Assembly: GCA_027627225.1 (NCBI GenBank) | Contig: CM051032.1 | Span: forward strand, 68,483,320-68,547,319 | From: Congeria kusceri | Lineage: Eukaryota > Mollusca > Bivalvia > Myida > Dreissenidae | Length of the DNA stretch: 64,000 bases | Direction: 5' to 3' | Shown here: piece after piece, positions 13,818-26,900 of the stretch | How positions within the stretch are numbered: the stretch's first letter is position 1 | How the letters are laid out: the number at the start of each line of letters is the position of its first letter | Notes under the pieces: generated by a model | Database searches by the model: none | Seen by the model: the letters and a program-made list of their open reading frames with translations, nothing else | Told to the model about the DNA's origin: nothing | Program-made: the position numbers and the translations under genes

Positions 13818-14952
13818 TATGCCTCCTTCGGAGAAGTGGGGGTATATTGCTTTGCACCTGTCCGTCGGTCGGTCGGTTGGATGGTCGGTCTGTCCGTAGA
13901 CCATTTAGTTTCCGCATAATATCTAGAGAACGCTTTGACCTACAATCATTTAAGTTGGTATGCTGGTTACTTGGGAGGAAAGGAAGACGCCTATCAATTT
14001 TGAGGTCAACAGGTCAAAGGTCAAGGTGACAGAGGCTTGTAACATGAAAATTGTTTCCTCTGTAGACCATTTCGTTTCCGCATAATATGTAGAAAACGCT
14101 TTGACCTACGATCATCCAAGTTGCTATGCTGGTTACTCGGGAGGAAAGGAAGACGCCTATCAATTTTTAGGTCAACAGGTCAAAGGTCACAGGGGCTTGT
14201 AACATGAAAACTGTTTTCTCCATAGACCATTTTGTTTCCGCATGATATCTAGAGAACGCTTTGACCTACGATCATCCAAGTTAGTATGCTGGTTACTCGG
14301 GAGGAAAGGAAGAAGCCTATCCATTTTGAGGTCAACAGGTCAAAGGTCAAGGTCACAGGGGCTTGTAACAGGAAAACCGTTTCAACACAATATCTAGAGG
14401 ACGCTTTAACCTAGGATCATATAAAGCAGTATGCTGGTTAGTCTTGAGGGAAGGAACACCCCTATCGATTTTGAGATCAAGAGATCAAAGGTCAAGGTCA
14501 CAGGGGCTTGTAAAAAAACAAAAACATTTCCACTTGATAACAAAGGAATCATTGGTACATGGTCCTCAAACTATATAGGTACAATGGTCGAGTAGCTGAC
14601 CTATTACATAGTGATAATTTCTGAATACTTGGGTCGAGTCCTCAAATTTGATAGGGAGAATGCTCTTGCAGAGAAAACATAGTTAACATGTCTCAGCTTA
14701 GATTTTTCAGAAACAGTACACTTCTGTGATGACAAAGGCTGCAAGTCGGGGGGGCATACATGTTTTACAAACATCTCTTGTTATACTCTATCTTTCTTTC
14801 AGCTTTATATTTACTTTCTAAAGCATCAACTTCAATTTCCTCCCCATGTGTTTATGTGCACATACAATATTTAAAAAATCTATTAACAATTGCACATATT
14901 GACGACTTGGCTGCAAGTCGGGGGGTATACATGTTTTACAAACATCTCTGTT

Positions 14953-14983
<31 letters not shown>

Positions 14984-17900
14984 TTTCGGTAAGGAGTATA
15001 TATGCTTAGGAATTAAATCACGGGTGAGAAGCAGGAGTGATTGAAAACATGCATCTATACTCCTTAACGTGGGTTATTCAATATTCTAATATGACGCGCG
15101 CAGAGTTTCTATAGACAAAGAACAAAATTTACCATTGTTAAACTACCAATAAACAACCTGAAAAAAATAGTTCTGAAATTGTAAAATATAATTTGCATTG
15201 TAATTGCAGAAGATGTTGTCATGTGAGATCAAAATACCACACTTGTGGTTTAATTCATACACATCAGAACAACTATTGTTGTTTATTACCCGATAAACAA
15301 CTCTAAATTGAAAATTATTTCTTAAACAAATTATCAAAGAAAAATATATTTTCGATTCTAGCACGATCTTAGTCTGTATTGTAAACCTCATCAATGAGAA
15401 AGAACTGTAGTATATCTATACTTCGCCCATCTCTCCGCAAAATACATTCACATGCGTGTGATCTCATCTTTTCAAACTAACCTTGGTGTTAAGTTGCGAC
15501 TGCAAGGAGGCATTTTCAGATTCCAGTCTCGCATGCTCAAACTCGGCTTCACCAATTTTCGCTGCGATGTCTACAACCTATAATATAAATATAAAACAAC
15601 ACTTTGAGAATGAGAAATATGTAAACACAAAGAAACAAGGAATGTTAATGAAGTGATTAAAGTTAACCGGTTAACTTAAGAAAACATGACAGCATCACAA
15701 ATTGTTATATAAAATGTAGCCACAAATTTAAGATAGAATGTCTTAAAGACGTTCGCAACAAAAAGAAAATAATTGGGTTAATTTCTCCTTTTGCTTCATT
15801 ATTTCTTTATTGTTTATAGGTTACAATATACTAATTTCAATCCATAAATATAAATCTGTGTAAGTCATTAAGTTCCAGTCAATGGTTAAAAGTTTATAAA
15901 GCATTATAATTATCAAAACCACACGTATACAATGTACTGCCAAACAAATTAGATTTTAAAAAAAGATCCATTAAATATCTTCATTCTATTTTGGCAATTG
16001 ATTCGTTGTTTACGTAAACACGAAACATGAAAAAGGCTACACAGGTACCCTATTTAAAGTCCAATATTTCCCAAACAAGTTCGGTGACCCATTCTTTTTA
16101 TTAATGTTTTGATGTAAGTATACATTGGTGCATGTATGTGCGAAAATTGAAGAAAATCTGTCGTTTGGAACAAAATATATTGATGCATAATAAATGATGT
16201 TTCAAAAGGTATTATTAGCACCCATTTGACCTACTTAAATGTCCAGCCAAATTCATTATTTTAACAGTAAATATAGGTAAAGCGTTTTTATTATCAAAAT
16301 ACACTTGTATATTGCCAAATAAGACATGTGAAAACATATCAGTTGAAAGAACCATAACCTTGTTTGAAAAAAAGCTCCCCTACATATACTTAAAACATTG
16401 ATAAAAAAAACAAATTGACGAAGTTGCTCCGACCATATTCAAAACCCAATATTTCCGGACAGAGGCTGGTGACCCCTATTTTTTAACACTGTTTTAGTTT
16501 CAGTATACAATGACACATGTATATGGAATTTTTTAACAAAATCTGTCGTTTGGAACAAAAGATATTCAAATATTTTATTATTAATTGATGTTTTCAAAGG
16601 CATATTAAATGCATAATTAACCTCATTAACTGTCCAATAAAAGTCATTTTTAAATGGTTACTATAGATAAAGCGCGTTTTATCATTAAACTGCACTTGTG
16701 TATTGCCAAACGAAAGATTAAAACAAAGATGCATTTAAAATATCCGTCCTTGTTTGAATATGAACGCTTTATATAACTGAACATTGCTAGTCACACAAAC
16801 TGAAAAAAGGGCTTTGACAGGTAGCGTATTTAACCCCAATATTTCCGGAACAAGGCCGGTGACCCCAATTTTTTAAGACTGTTTTAGTTTTAGGATACAT
16901 TGACACATGTTTGTGCAAATTTTTAAGAAAATCTGTCGTTGGAAAAAAATGGACGAAATTGTTGCGAACATCTTTAAGAAATGTTTTACTTGTTGCTATC
17001 AAATGACTTATGAATCCTAAAAAGAAATGAGATTTCAAACATTTATCTATTAACTAGATTTGTCACATGAGTGAGGGATATACCTCCACAATATGGCCTT
17101 GTCACAAAACTATGGCATCCATTCGAAAGAAATGGATAGAGAGAGAATGCTTTAATTTTTGAATGGTCAACAGTGTATTTGGAACAATTTAATTTCAAAA
17201 GGAGCCATAACCCTGTCAACATTTAGTGGTTGGTAACCAAAGTTGAACTTGATCTGTATTTTATGATGTTACACCTAATGTACCAAAAATAATGTAAATA
17301 TGTCTAATAAAGGGCCATAACTCTGTCAAAATTTAGTGGTTTGTAACCAAAGTCGAACTTGACCCGTATTTTCTGATTCTACACATGTGTACCAATAATT
17401 ATTTGAATACGTCAAGTCATTCTTGAGTTATCGTCCGGAAATGATGTTTTTAGGGAATTTTAAGTCGAAAAGGGACATACCGCTGTCAAAAGTTAGTGGT
17501 TTGTAACCAACATCAAACTTGACCTGTATTCTATGATGTTACACATGTGTACCAAATACCCAAAAATAGTTGAATATGTCAAGCCTTTCTTGGGTTATCA
17601 TCCAGAAACCATGTTTCTAGGGAATTTTAAGTCAAAAAGGGGCCATAACTCTGTCAAAATTTAGTGGTCTGTAACCAACATCGAACTTGACCTGCATTCT
17701 ATGATGTTACACATGTGTACCAAAAATTATTTGAATATGTCAAGCTTTTCTTGAGTTATCATCAGGAAACCAAAAACCAACAGACCGACAGACCAACAGA
17801 CCGACGGACCGACAAGCTCACTCCTATATACCCCCCCTAAACTTTGGGGTATAAAAATAATGAATAGTTTTAATGAAAAACATAACACCCTATTTAAATG

Positions 17901-20900
17901 CATCACGACAGCACAACATATGTTTATGAACAGTACAATGAAAATACGTATGAATACGAACTATATACAAACAATAAAAATACGTATGAATACGAACTAT
18001 ATACAAACAATGTGACGGGGGTAAGGGGGGTGGGGGTGTAACCAAAGTCGTACCTTAGCAGCCTGCAACCTTAATGTTCTCATTTTTGACCTCTTATTTA
18101 AATACACTACAGAATACATTTACTATATACTAACAATGTGAGAGAGGTGGATGGGGTGTAACCAAAGTCTTACCTTTGCAGCCTGCATCTCCTTGGCAAC
18201 CTTGGCATTCTCATTTTTGACCTCTTATTTAAATACACCACAGAATACAAACTATATACAAACAATGTGAGAGAGGTGAATGGGGTGTAACTCAAGTCTT
18301 ACCTTAGCAGCCTGCATCTCCATGGCAACCTTGGCGTTCTCATTTTTGACCTCTTATTTAACTACATCACAGAATACAAACTATATACAAACAATGTGAG
18401 AGAGGTGGATGGGGTGTAACTCAAGTCTTACCTTAGCAGCCTGCATCTCCATGGCAACCTTGGCGTTCTCATTTTTGACCTCTTATTTAACTACACCACA
18501 GAATACAAACTATATACAAACAATGTGAGAGAGGTGGATGGGGTGTAACTCAAGTCTTACCTTAGCAGCCTGCATCTCCATGGCAACCTTGGCGTTCTCA
18601 TTTTTTACCTCTTATTAAATACACCACAGAATACAAACTATATACAAACAATGTGAGAGAGGTGGATAGGGTGTAACTCAAGTCTTACCTTAGCAGCCGG
18701 CATCTCCATGGCAACCTTGGCGTTCTCATTTTTGACCTCTTATTAAATACACCACAGAATACAAACTATATACAAACAATGTGAGAGAGGTGGATGGGGT
18801 GTAACTCAAGTCTTACCTTAGCAGCCTGCATCTCCTTGGCAACCTTGGCGTTCTCATTTTTGACCTCTTATTTAAATACACCACAGAATACAAACTATAT
18901 ACAAACAATGTGAGAGAGGTGAATGGGGTGTAACTCAAGTCTTACCTTAGCAGCCTGCATCTCCTTGGCAACCTTGGCGTTCTCATTTTTGACCTCTTAT
19001 TTAACTACACCACAGAATACAAACTATATACAAACAATGTGAGAGAGGTGGATAGGGTGTAACTCAAGTCTTACCTTAGCAGCCGGCATCTCCATGGCAA
19101 CCTTAGCGTTCTCATTTTTGACCTCTTATTAAATACACCACAGAATACAAACTATATACAAACAATGTGAGAGAGGTGGATAGGGTGTAACTCAAGTCTT
19201 ACCTTAGCAGCCTGCATCTCCATGGCAACCTTGGCGTTCTCATTTTTGACCTCTTATTTAAATACACCACAGAATACAAACTATATACAAACAATGTGAG
19301 AGAGGTGAATGGGGTGTAACTCAAGTCTTACCTTAGCAGCCTGCATCTCCTTGGCAACCTTGGCGTTCTCATTTTTGACCTCTTATTTAACTACACCACA
19401 GAATACAAACTATATACAAACAATGTGAGAGAGGTGGATGGGGTGTAACTCAAGTCTTACCTTAGCAGCCTGCATCTCCTCGGCAACCTTGGCGTTCTCA
19501 TTTTTGACCTCTTATTTAACTACACCACAGAATACAAACTATATACAAACAATGTGAGAGAGGTGGATAGGGTGTAACTCAAGTCTTACCTTAGCAGCCG
19601 GCATCTCCATGGCAACCTTGGCGTTCTCATTTTTGACCTCTTATTAAATACACCACAGAATACAAACTATATACAAACAATGTGAGAGAGGTGGATGGGG
19701 TGTAACTCAAGTCTTACCTTAGCAGCCTGCATCTCCTTGGCAACCTTGGCGTTCTCATTTTTGACCTCTTATTTAAATACACCACAGAATACAAACTATA
19801 TACAAACAATGTGAGAGAGGTGAATGGGGTGTAACTCAAGTCTTACCTTAGCAGCCTGCATCTCCTTGGCAACCTTGGCGTTCTCATTTTTGACCTCTTA
19901 TTTAACTACACCACAGAATACAAACTATATACAAACAATGTGAGAGAGGTGGATGGGGTGTAACTCAAGTCTTACCTTAGCAGCCTGCATCTCCTCGGCA
20001 ACCTTGGCATTCTCATTTTTGACCTCTTATTTAAATACACCACAGAATACAAACTATATACAAACAATGTGAGAGAGGTGGATGGGGTGTAACTCAAGTC
20101 TTACCTTAGCAGCCTGCATCTCCATGGCAACCTTGGCGTTCTCATTTTTGACCTCTTATTAAATACACCACAGAATACAAACTATATACAAACAATGTGA
20201 GAGAGGTGGATGGGGTGTAACTCAAGTCTTACCTTAGCAGCCTGCATCTCCTCGGCAACCTTGGCGTTCTCATTTTTGACCTCTTATTTAAATACACCAC
20301 AGAATACAAACTATATACAAACAATGTGAGAGAGGTGAATGGGGTGTAACTCAAGTCTTACCTTAGCAGCCTGCATCTCCTCGGCAACCTTGGCATTCTC
20401 ATTTTTGACCTCTTATTTAACTACACCACAGAATACAAACTATATACAAACAATGTGAGAGAGGTGGATGGGGTGTAACTCAAGTCTTACCTTAGCTGCC
20501 TGCATCTCCATGGCAACCTTGGCATTCTCATTTTTAACCTCTTATTTAAATACACCACAGAATACAAACTATATACAAACAATGTGAGAGAGGTGGATGG
20601 GGTGTAACTCAAGTCTTACCTTAGCAGCCTGCATCTCCTCGGCAACCTTGGCGTTCTCATTTTTGACCTCTTATTTAAATACACCACAGAATACAAACTA
20701 TATACAAACAATGTGAGAGAGGTGAATGGGGTGTAACTCAAGTCTTACCTTAGCAGCCTGCATCTCCTCGGCAACCTTGGCGTTCTCATTTTTGACCTCT
20801 TATTTAACTACACCACAGAATACAAACTATATACAAACAATGTGAGAGAGGTGGATGGGGTGTAACTCAAGTCTTACCTTAGCAGCCTGCATCTCCTCGG

Positions 20901-23900
20901 CAACCTTGGCGTTCTCATTTTTGACCTCTTATTTAAATACACCACAGAATACAAACTATATACAAACAATGTGAGAGAAGTGAATGGGGTGTAACTCAAG
21001 TCTTACCTTAGCAGCCTGCATCTCCATGGCAACCTTGGCGTTCTCATTTTTGACCTCTTATTTAACTACACCACAGAATACAAACTATATACAAACAATG
21101 TGAGAGAGGTGGATGGGGTGTAACTCAAGTCTTACCTTAGCAGCCTGCATCTCCTCGGCAACCTTGGCATTCTCATTTTTGACCTCTAGGACCTTCAGCT
21201 CCTGGTCGTTGTCCTTGAGTTGCTGACTGGTCTCGTTAATCTGGTGAATGTACGCGTTGTACGTCATCTTTGCCTCTGACAGCTCATCACTGGACACGAG
21301 AACAAGGGAGAGTTATTTACGTGAAAGTGAGTATATAGGATTTTTCACATCAAATATGTAGTACCCCAGCATAATTTAATGATACTCAGTTAAGTTCACT
21401 TTAAAGTATAAACCTATTTATTTTTGCTTGACTGGGTTGAAAGCCTGAGGCTTAATGAGACATTTTCGCATCCACTTCAAGGATAAACCAGTACTTGGTG
21501 TCTTGTGAGAAAAATCATTCAAATGTTCCCCCGAGTACGGATCGAACTTATGATCTCCCTATCACAAGACAAACACAATATATATTACATGACTGCGATT
21601 CTTGCATTTTTTGCAAGTCAGCTTAGTAACAGTATTGGAATTTTCCACTGTACATATGCAGTATCTTTGGATCTTACATACCGGTAGCCAGCATTTTTTC
21701 TTTATTAATTCTTCTAATGTTTTCTTTTATTTAAAATAATATTATATACTGACAAAGTTTTTATGAGCGTGTCATGTTATAATAATACATAATAAACAAC
21801 TTTCAGGCATTATACATGTATAACAATCATACTTGATGGACAGGACATCGCGGATTGTGTCCAGTTCTTATATGTCCAGTTCTTAAACGACTTTCAGAAC
21901 AATAGAAGCATATACAAGACAATATCCTACTTGATGGTGGACAGAGCGTCGCGGACCATGTCCAGCTCTTTCTTGATGTGTCCGCGCTCCTTCTCCGCCT
22001 TCTGTGCCGCCTCATTGCTCTTCACCTCCGTTTTCTCCTGACGGTTCTTCGTGTTGTCGAGCTCTTGATTGGTCTAGAAATACACTCAGCTGATAATATA
22101 CAAGTTGTCAAAATTATAAGTCAAAAGATTTTATATTCTTCGCAAACTCAATACTTCTTTTATTAATATGATTTATACTCAGATTTAAACGATACAATTA
22201 GACTCTGTTTAAAAAAGAAATCAAAAAAGGGGGGATCAGGAAAATGCAAAGAACTGTGAACAAATAGAGTATTTCCCAAAGTCTGGTAAGACAAGAGCAC
22301 TCACATCTTTTTGTGCATTTCGAATTTTTGTCATGGCCTCCAATTCCAGCTCCAGTTTTTCTTCAACTAACGGACTGCAAATATAAGCAGATTTCCAGTA
22401 TGTAGAGGAAGATCTAGACCGAATTAGCAGAGTGCTGCACTCTTTTTGCTGCCCCTCTGGGCTGGTCAACACACAAATGTTGAATATCTTTTGAATTTCA
22501 ATTTATTTTTCCACATATTCAATGACAAATGAATCAACTATGTTTAAAAACCTGAAATAGAAGCATTTAACTCATGAATCCCCGGATTTAGCAACTTATT
22601 AGAAAATGTCAACAAACCAGTCCAGCTTTTAACCCTGCTCCTTTTTAGTAGCACCCTGTACTATTTTTGATTCCATTTCTTTCCCTATTGTATGCAACAA
22701 CTGCACAGTACTTTGGACTGTATGGGTAAATACAGTGTCATTTAATTAGTAGTTTGACTGTTGCATCATGGTTATTGTCTTAAAGGCCTAGTTTCAGGAA
22801 TGTCTGGCCTCTCCATGGGGAATTCCACTCTGTGTATTGGTCCACCATAAAATCTCTTATCATTATCTGCAACCTTTTCTCTCAGCTGACTGAGCAATGG
22901 CTAAGTGCACAGTTTTCTCTACAGCATTGTATTGATACCAACTGATAAGGGTCGCCACAGGTGTCCACAGCAGGGTGCCAATACACAAGGCTAAAATACC
23001 CCAGATTTTGTGTGTGTGTGTATGGGGGGGGGGGGTCAAATAAAGAAGGATTAAACTAGGCCTTTAAGATTTCTGCCACTAAACCTCTAATGCAGTCTTA
23101 AATACAGCTGCATTGTTTTAATAAAACCATTCATGCCATTTCACGTTTCAAAGATTTAGTCACTAGCAAAACAGACACAACAAGAGGGCCACGATGGCCC
23201 TAGGTCACTCACCTGAGTTTCAGGCATCCCAGTTTGGACCCCAGGGGCATCATTTGAACAATCTTTGTAGAAGACTGGTATGCAATGTTACATACCAAAT
23301 ATGAAACCACTGGGCCTTGCAGTTTCAAAGGAGAAGATTCTTGAAGTAAGTTTGCTATTTAAGTCTATACAAAAAATGTAACCCCCAAGGCGTGGCCAGT
23401 TTTGACCCCAGGGCATCATTTGAAAATCTTTGTAGAGGACCCCTATACAATGTTACCAACCAAATAACAAACCTCTGGGCTGTGCGGTTTCAGAGAAGAA
23501 AATTTTCAAAGTCATTTAGCTATTTAAAGGCTATATAAACCATGTGACCCCGGGCGTGGCCAGTTTTTACCTCAGGGGCATCATTTGAACAATCTTTGTA
23601 GAGGACCACTAAGCGATATTACATACCAAATATGAAACCTCTGGGCGTTGCGGAGACGATTTTTGCAGTAATTTTGCTATTTAAGTCTATTTAATCCATG
23701 TGACCCCGGGGTGTGGACAGTTTTGACCCCAGGGGTATCATTTGAACAATCTTTGTAGAGGACCTCTATACAATGTTACCAAACCTCTGGGCCTTGCGGT
23801 TTCTGAGAAGAAGATTTTCAAAGTCATTTAGCTCTTTAAGTCTATATAAACCATGTGACCACCGGGGCATGGCCAGTTTTAACACCAGGGGCATCATTTG

Positions 23901-26900
23901 AACAATCTTTGTAGAGGACCACTATGCAATGTTACAAACCAAATGTGAAACCTCTGGGCCTTTAGGTTTCAGAGGAGATGATTTTTAAAGTCATTTTGCT
24001 ATTTAAGTCTATATAAACCATGTGACCCCCGGGGCGTGGCCAGTTTTGACCCCAGGGGCATCATTTGAACAATCTTTGCAGAGGACCACTAGAGGATGCC
24101 ACCAAATACCAAATATGAAACCACTGGGCTTTGTGGTTTCAGAGGAGAAGATTTTGCAGTAATTTTGCAATATAAGTCTATATAAACAATGTGACCCCTG
24201 GGGCATGGCCAGTGTTGATCCCAGGGGTATCATTTCAACAATCTTTGTAAAGGAGCCCTATACAATGTTACCAACCAAATACCAAACCTCTGGGCCTTGC
24301 GGTTTCGGAGAAGAAGATTTTCAAAGTCATTTAGCTATTTAAGTCTATATAAACCAAGTGACCACCGGGGTGTTGCCAGTTTTAACCTCAGGGGCATCAT
24401 TTGAACAATCTTGGTAGAGGACAACTATGCAATGTTACATACCACATACCAAACCTCTAGGCCTTGAGGTTTCAGAGAAGAAGATTGTTAAAGTCATTTA
24501 GCTATTTAAGTCTATATAAACCATGTGACCCCCTGGGCGTGGCCAGTTTTGACCCCAGGGGCATCATTTGAACAATCTTTGTAGAGGACCACTATGCAAT
24601 GTTACATACCAAATATGAAACCTCTGGGCCCTGCAGTTTCAGAGAAGAAGATTTTTAAAGCCATTTTGCTATGTAAGTCTATATCAACCATGTGAGCCCC
24701 AGGGCATGGCAAGTTTTGACCCCAGGGGCATCATTTAAACAATCTCTGTAGAGGACCACTAGAGGATGCCAAATACCAAATATGAAAGCTCTCAGCCATG
24801 TAGTTTTAGAGAAGATTTTAAAAGTTTTCACTTTTTAAATCTATCTTTGCGCTCAGGTGAGCTAAAAATGATAAAATTGAAACAAAATCTAATGAAAAGC
24901 CATAAAGCAATTTTGTTCTGCTATTTTATGCCTTACCAGTAGATTTAAGAATTTATTTATAATGATGAAGTGATTTTTGTAGGACATTACTTACATGTGT
25001 TTTTTTACAAATTCTATATCTTCTTTTAGACGCTTATTTAAAACCTCCGCAATTTCCACTCTTTCTTTGATTCGAGACTCATTTCGACTGCTGTAGGCTA
25101 CATGCCACTGTAATTCGTTCAAATCTACAATACATTCTTCGTGTTCTGAAAAAAAAAGAGAATAAGTAAAGTGCCGTTCTGATCTAATTATGTTCTGATA
25201 ATGTAAATATATATGAAAAAGAGTCAGATTACGCATATGGTAAATATATATAATATCAACACTGTTCTAATTGCTATCAATAAATTTATGATTACTTGAT
25301 ATTTATAATTGATAAAGTCATTCTTGCTATCAAGGACTTTAGATTAATGAAATTTTGTGAATAATTATTCCATATTGTAGATGTAAAAAGCACATCACTG
25401 CATACCCGGTAATTTCAAACAGGTAAATTTATAATTGCTGGGCTGGTATTCACAAAGCTCCTAAGGGAAATCTTAACTTAAGTTGTACGTAAGTTAAAAT
25501 TTCAGATCAAATTTTCTAGTGAAATCCAATGATTTCTATACAAAGAAGGCTGCAACACTAAACATATAAGCAATATTTACACGTTTACAACATTTTAATG
25601 TCAAAAGGCCTATACATGAAACAGCCAGAGACTTAAGGAGTTGTATGAATTTACGGAATTTACTTAAGTTTTCCCTAAGGAGCTTTGTGAATACGGGCCC
25701 TGAACTCAAGGGGTTGAGAGCCTATGAAGGTCTGAAAGGGACATGTTCACAGGTTGACAAATTGACAATTTACCAATTTTTGTCACAGATTCCAAAAATA
25801 AAAGAACAGTGTATATAAAGGGGCGAAATAACACTATGAACATAAAAATATCCTGTAAATACCATTTCATTAATGAGTAACCTTCAGTTGAAATAGATAA
25901 AATTATTAACCGTTTGTAACCCTAAACGATGGAATTATTTGGAGTGTGTTTCTGTTGTTTTCGTTAAAATTGTTGACAATAAGTGGATCACTTACATAAA
26001 ATAAAAATGAGAGACAAATATAGAAATCAGAATGGCCAAGTGGTTAAGGCGTTAGCCTTTTGATCCAGAGGTCCGAGGTCTGAACCCCGGTGGGGGCAAC
26101 TTTTTTTATTTTCTTTTTTCTTATCCTTTTCTTGTAATTATACTTGAGCTCTTTATTAAATCTGTCATTTTAAGACATTTAAAGGCATACTTCATAGGGA
26201 TCTATCAGAAATACCTCAAGGGAGATAACTTAAAGGTTCACATAATTTGAAGTTGTTTAAAAACAAACCCAGCACGTCTATGCACTAGTTGTACGAAAAA
26301 AAAAAACCCAAGTAGAGTAGGGCTGCAACAATATACAAATATATTGTATTGTGTTGTGCTGTGTTGTGTTGTGTTATGTTGTGTTGTGTTGTATTGTATT
26401 GTATTGTATTGCAATATGTGTTTTCCTCAGTGCATCGCAGTATGACTTTTGTCATGGCAATATATTGGCAGAGTATAAATATCAATATAACTACTGTTTG
26501 ATGCAGTGTCAGTGCCCTATTCTATACAAGCTCATCTACTGAAACGTAAACAAGCGTACTCATATTTAATGTTATATTAAATTGGGCTAACTGGACCATG
26601 ATTAAATGGGCATTTTGGTTTTCCTTCTGATTTAAACATGATTTAAATGTTTTACGTTACTGTACTTATTTCTTTTATTTGTTCAAATTTGATACAGCAT
26701 TTTGAATGCATGGACATCATTTAGAACTTGAACCGTACAATATATTGCAATATGATTTTTGATTACGGCAATATATTGCAATACGGTCTTTGGTTACGCT
26801 AATATATTGCAATATGGTTTGATTTCGGCAATATATTGCTATACAGTTTTTTATTACGGCAATATATTGCAATACTGTTTTTTATTACGGCAATATATTG

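Noticed and set aside
24009..24233. Minus-strand frame with CLYRLILQNYCKIF
   Set aside because: It falls wholly inside the 165-bp tandem repeat and is not conserved between units.
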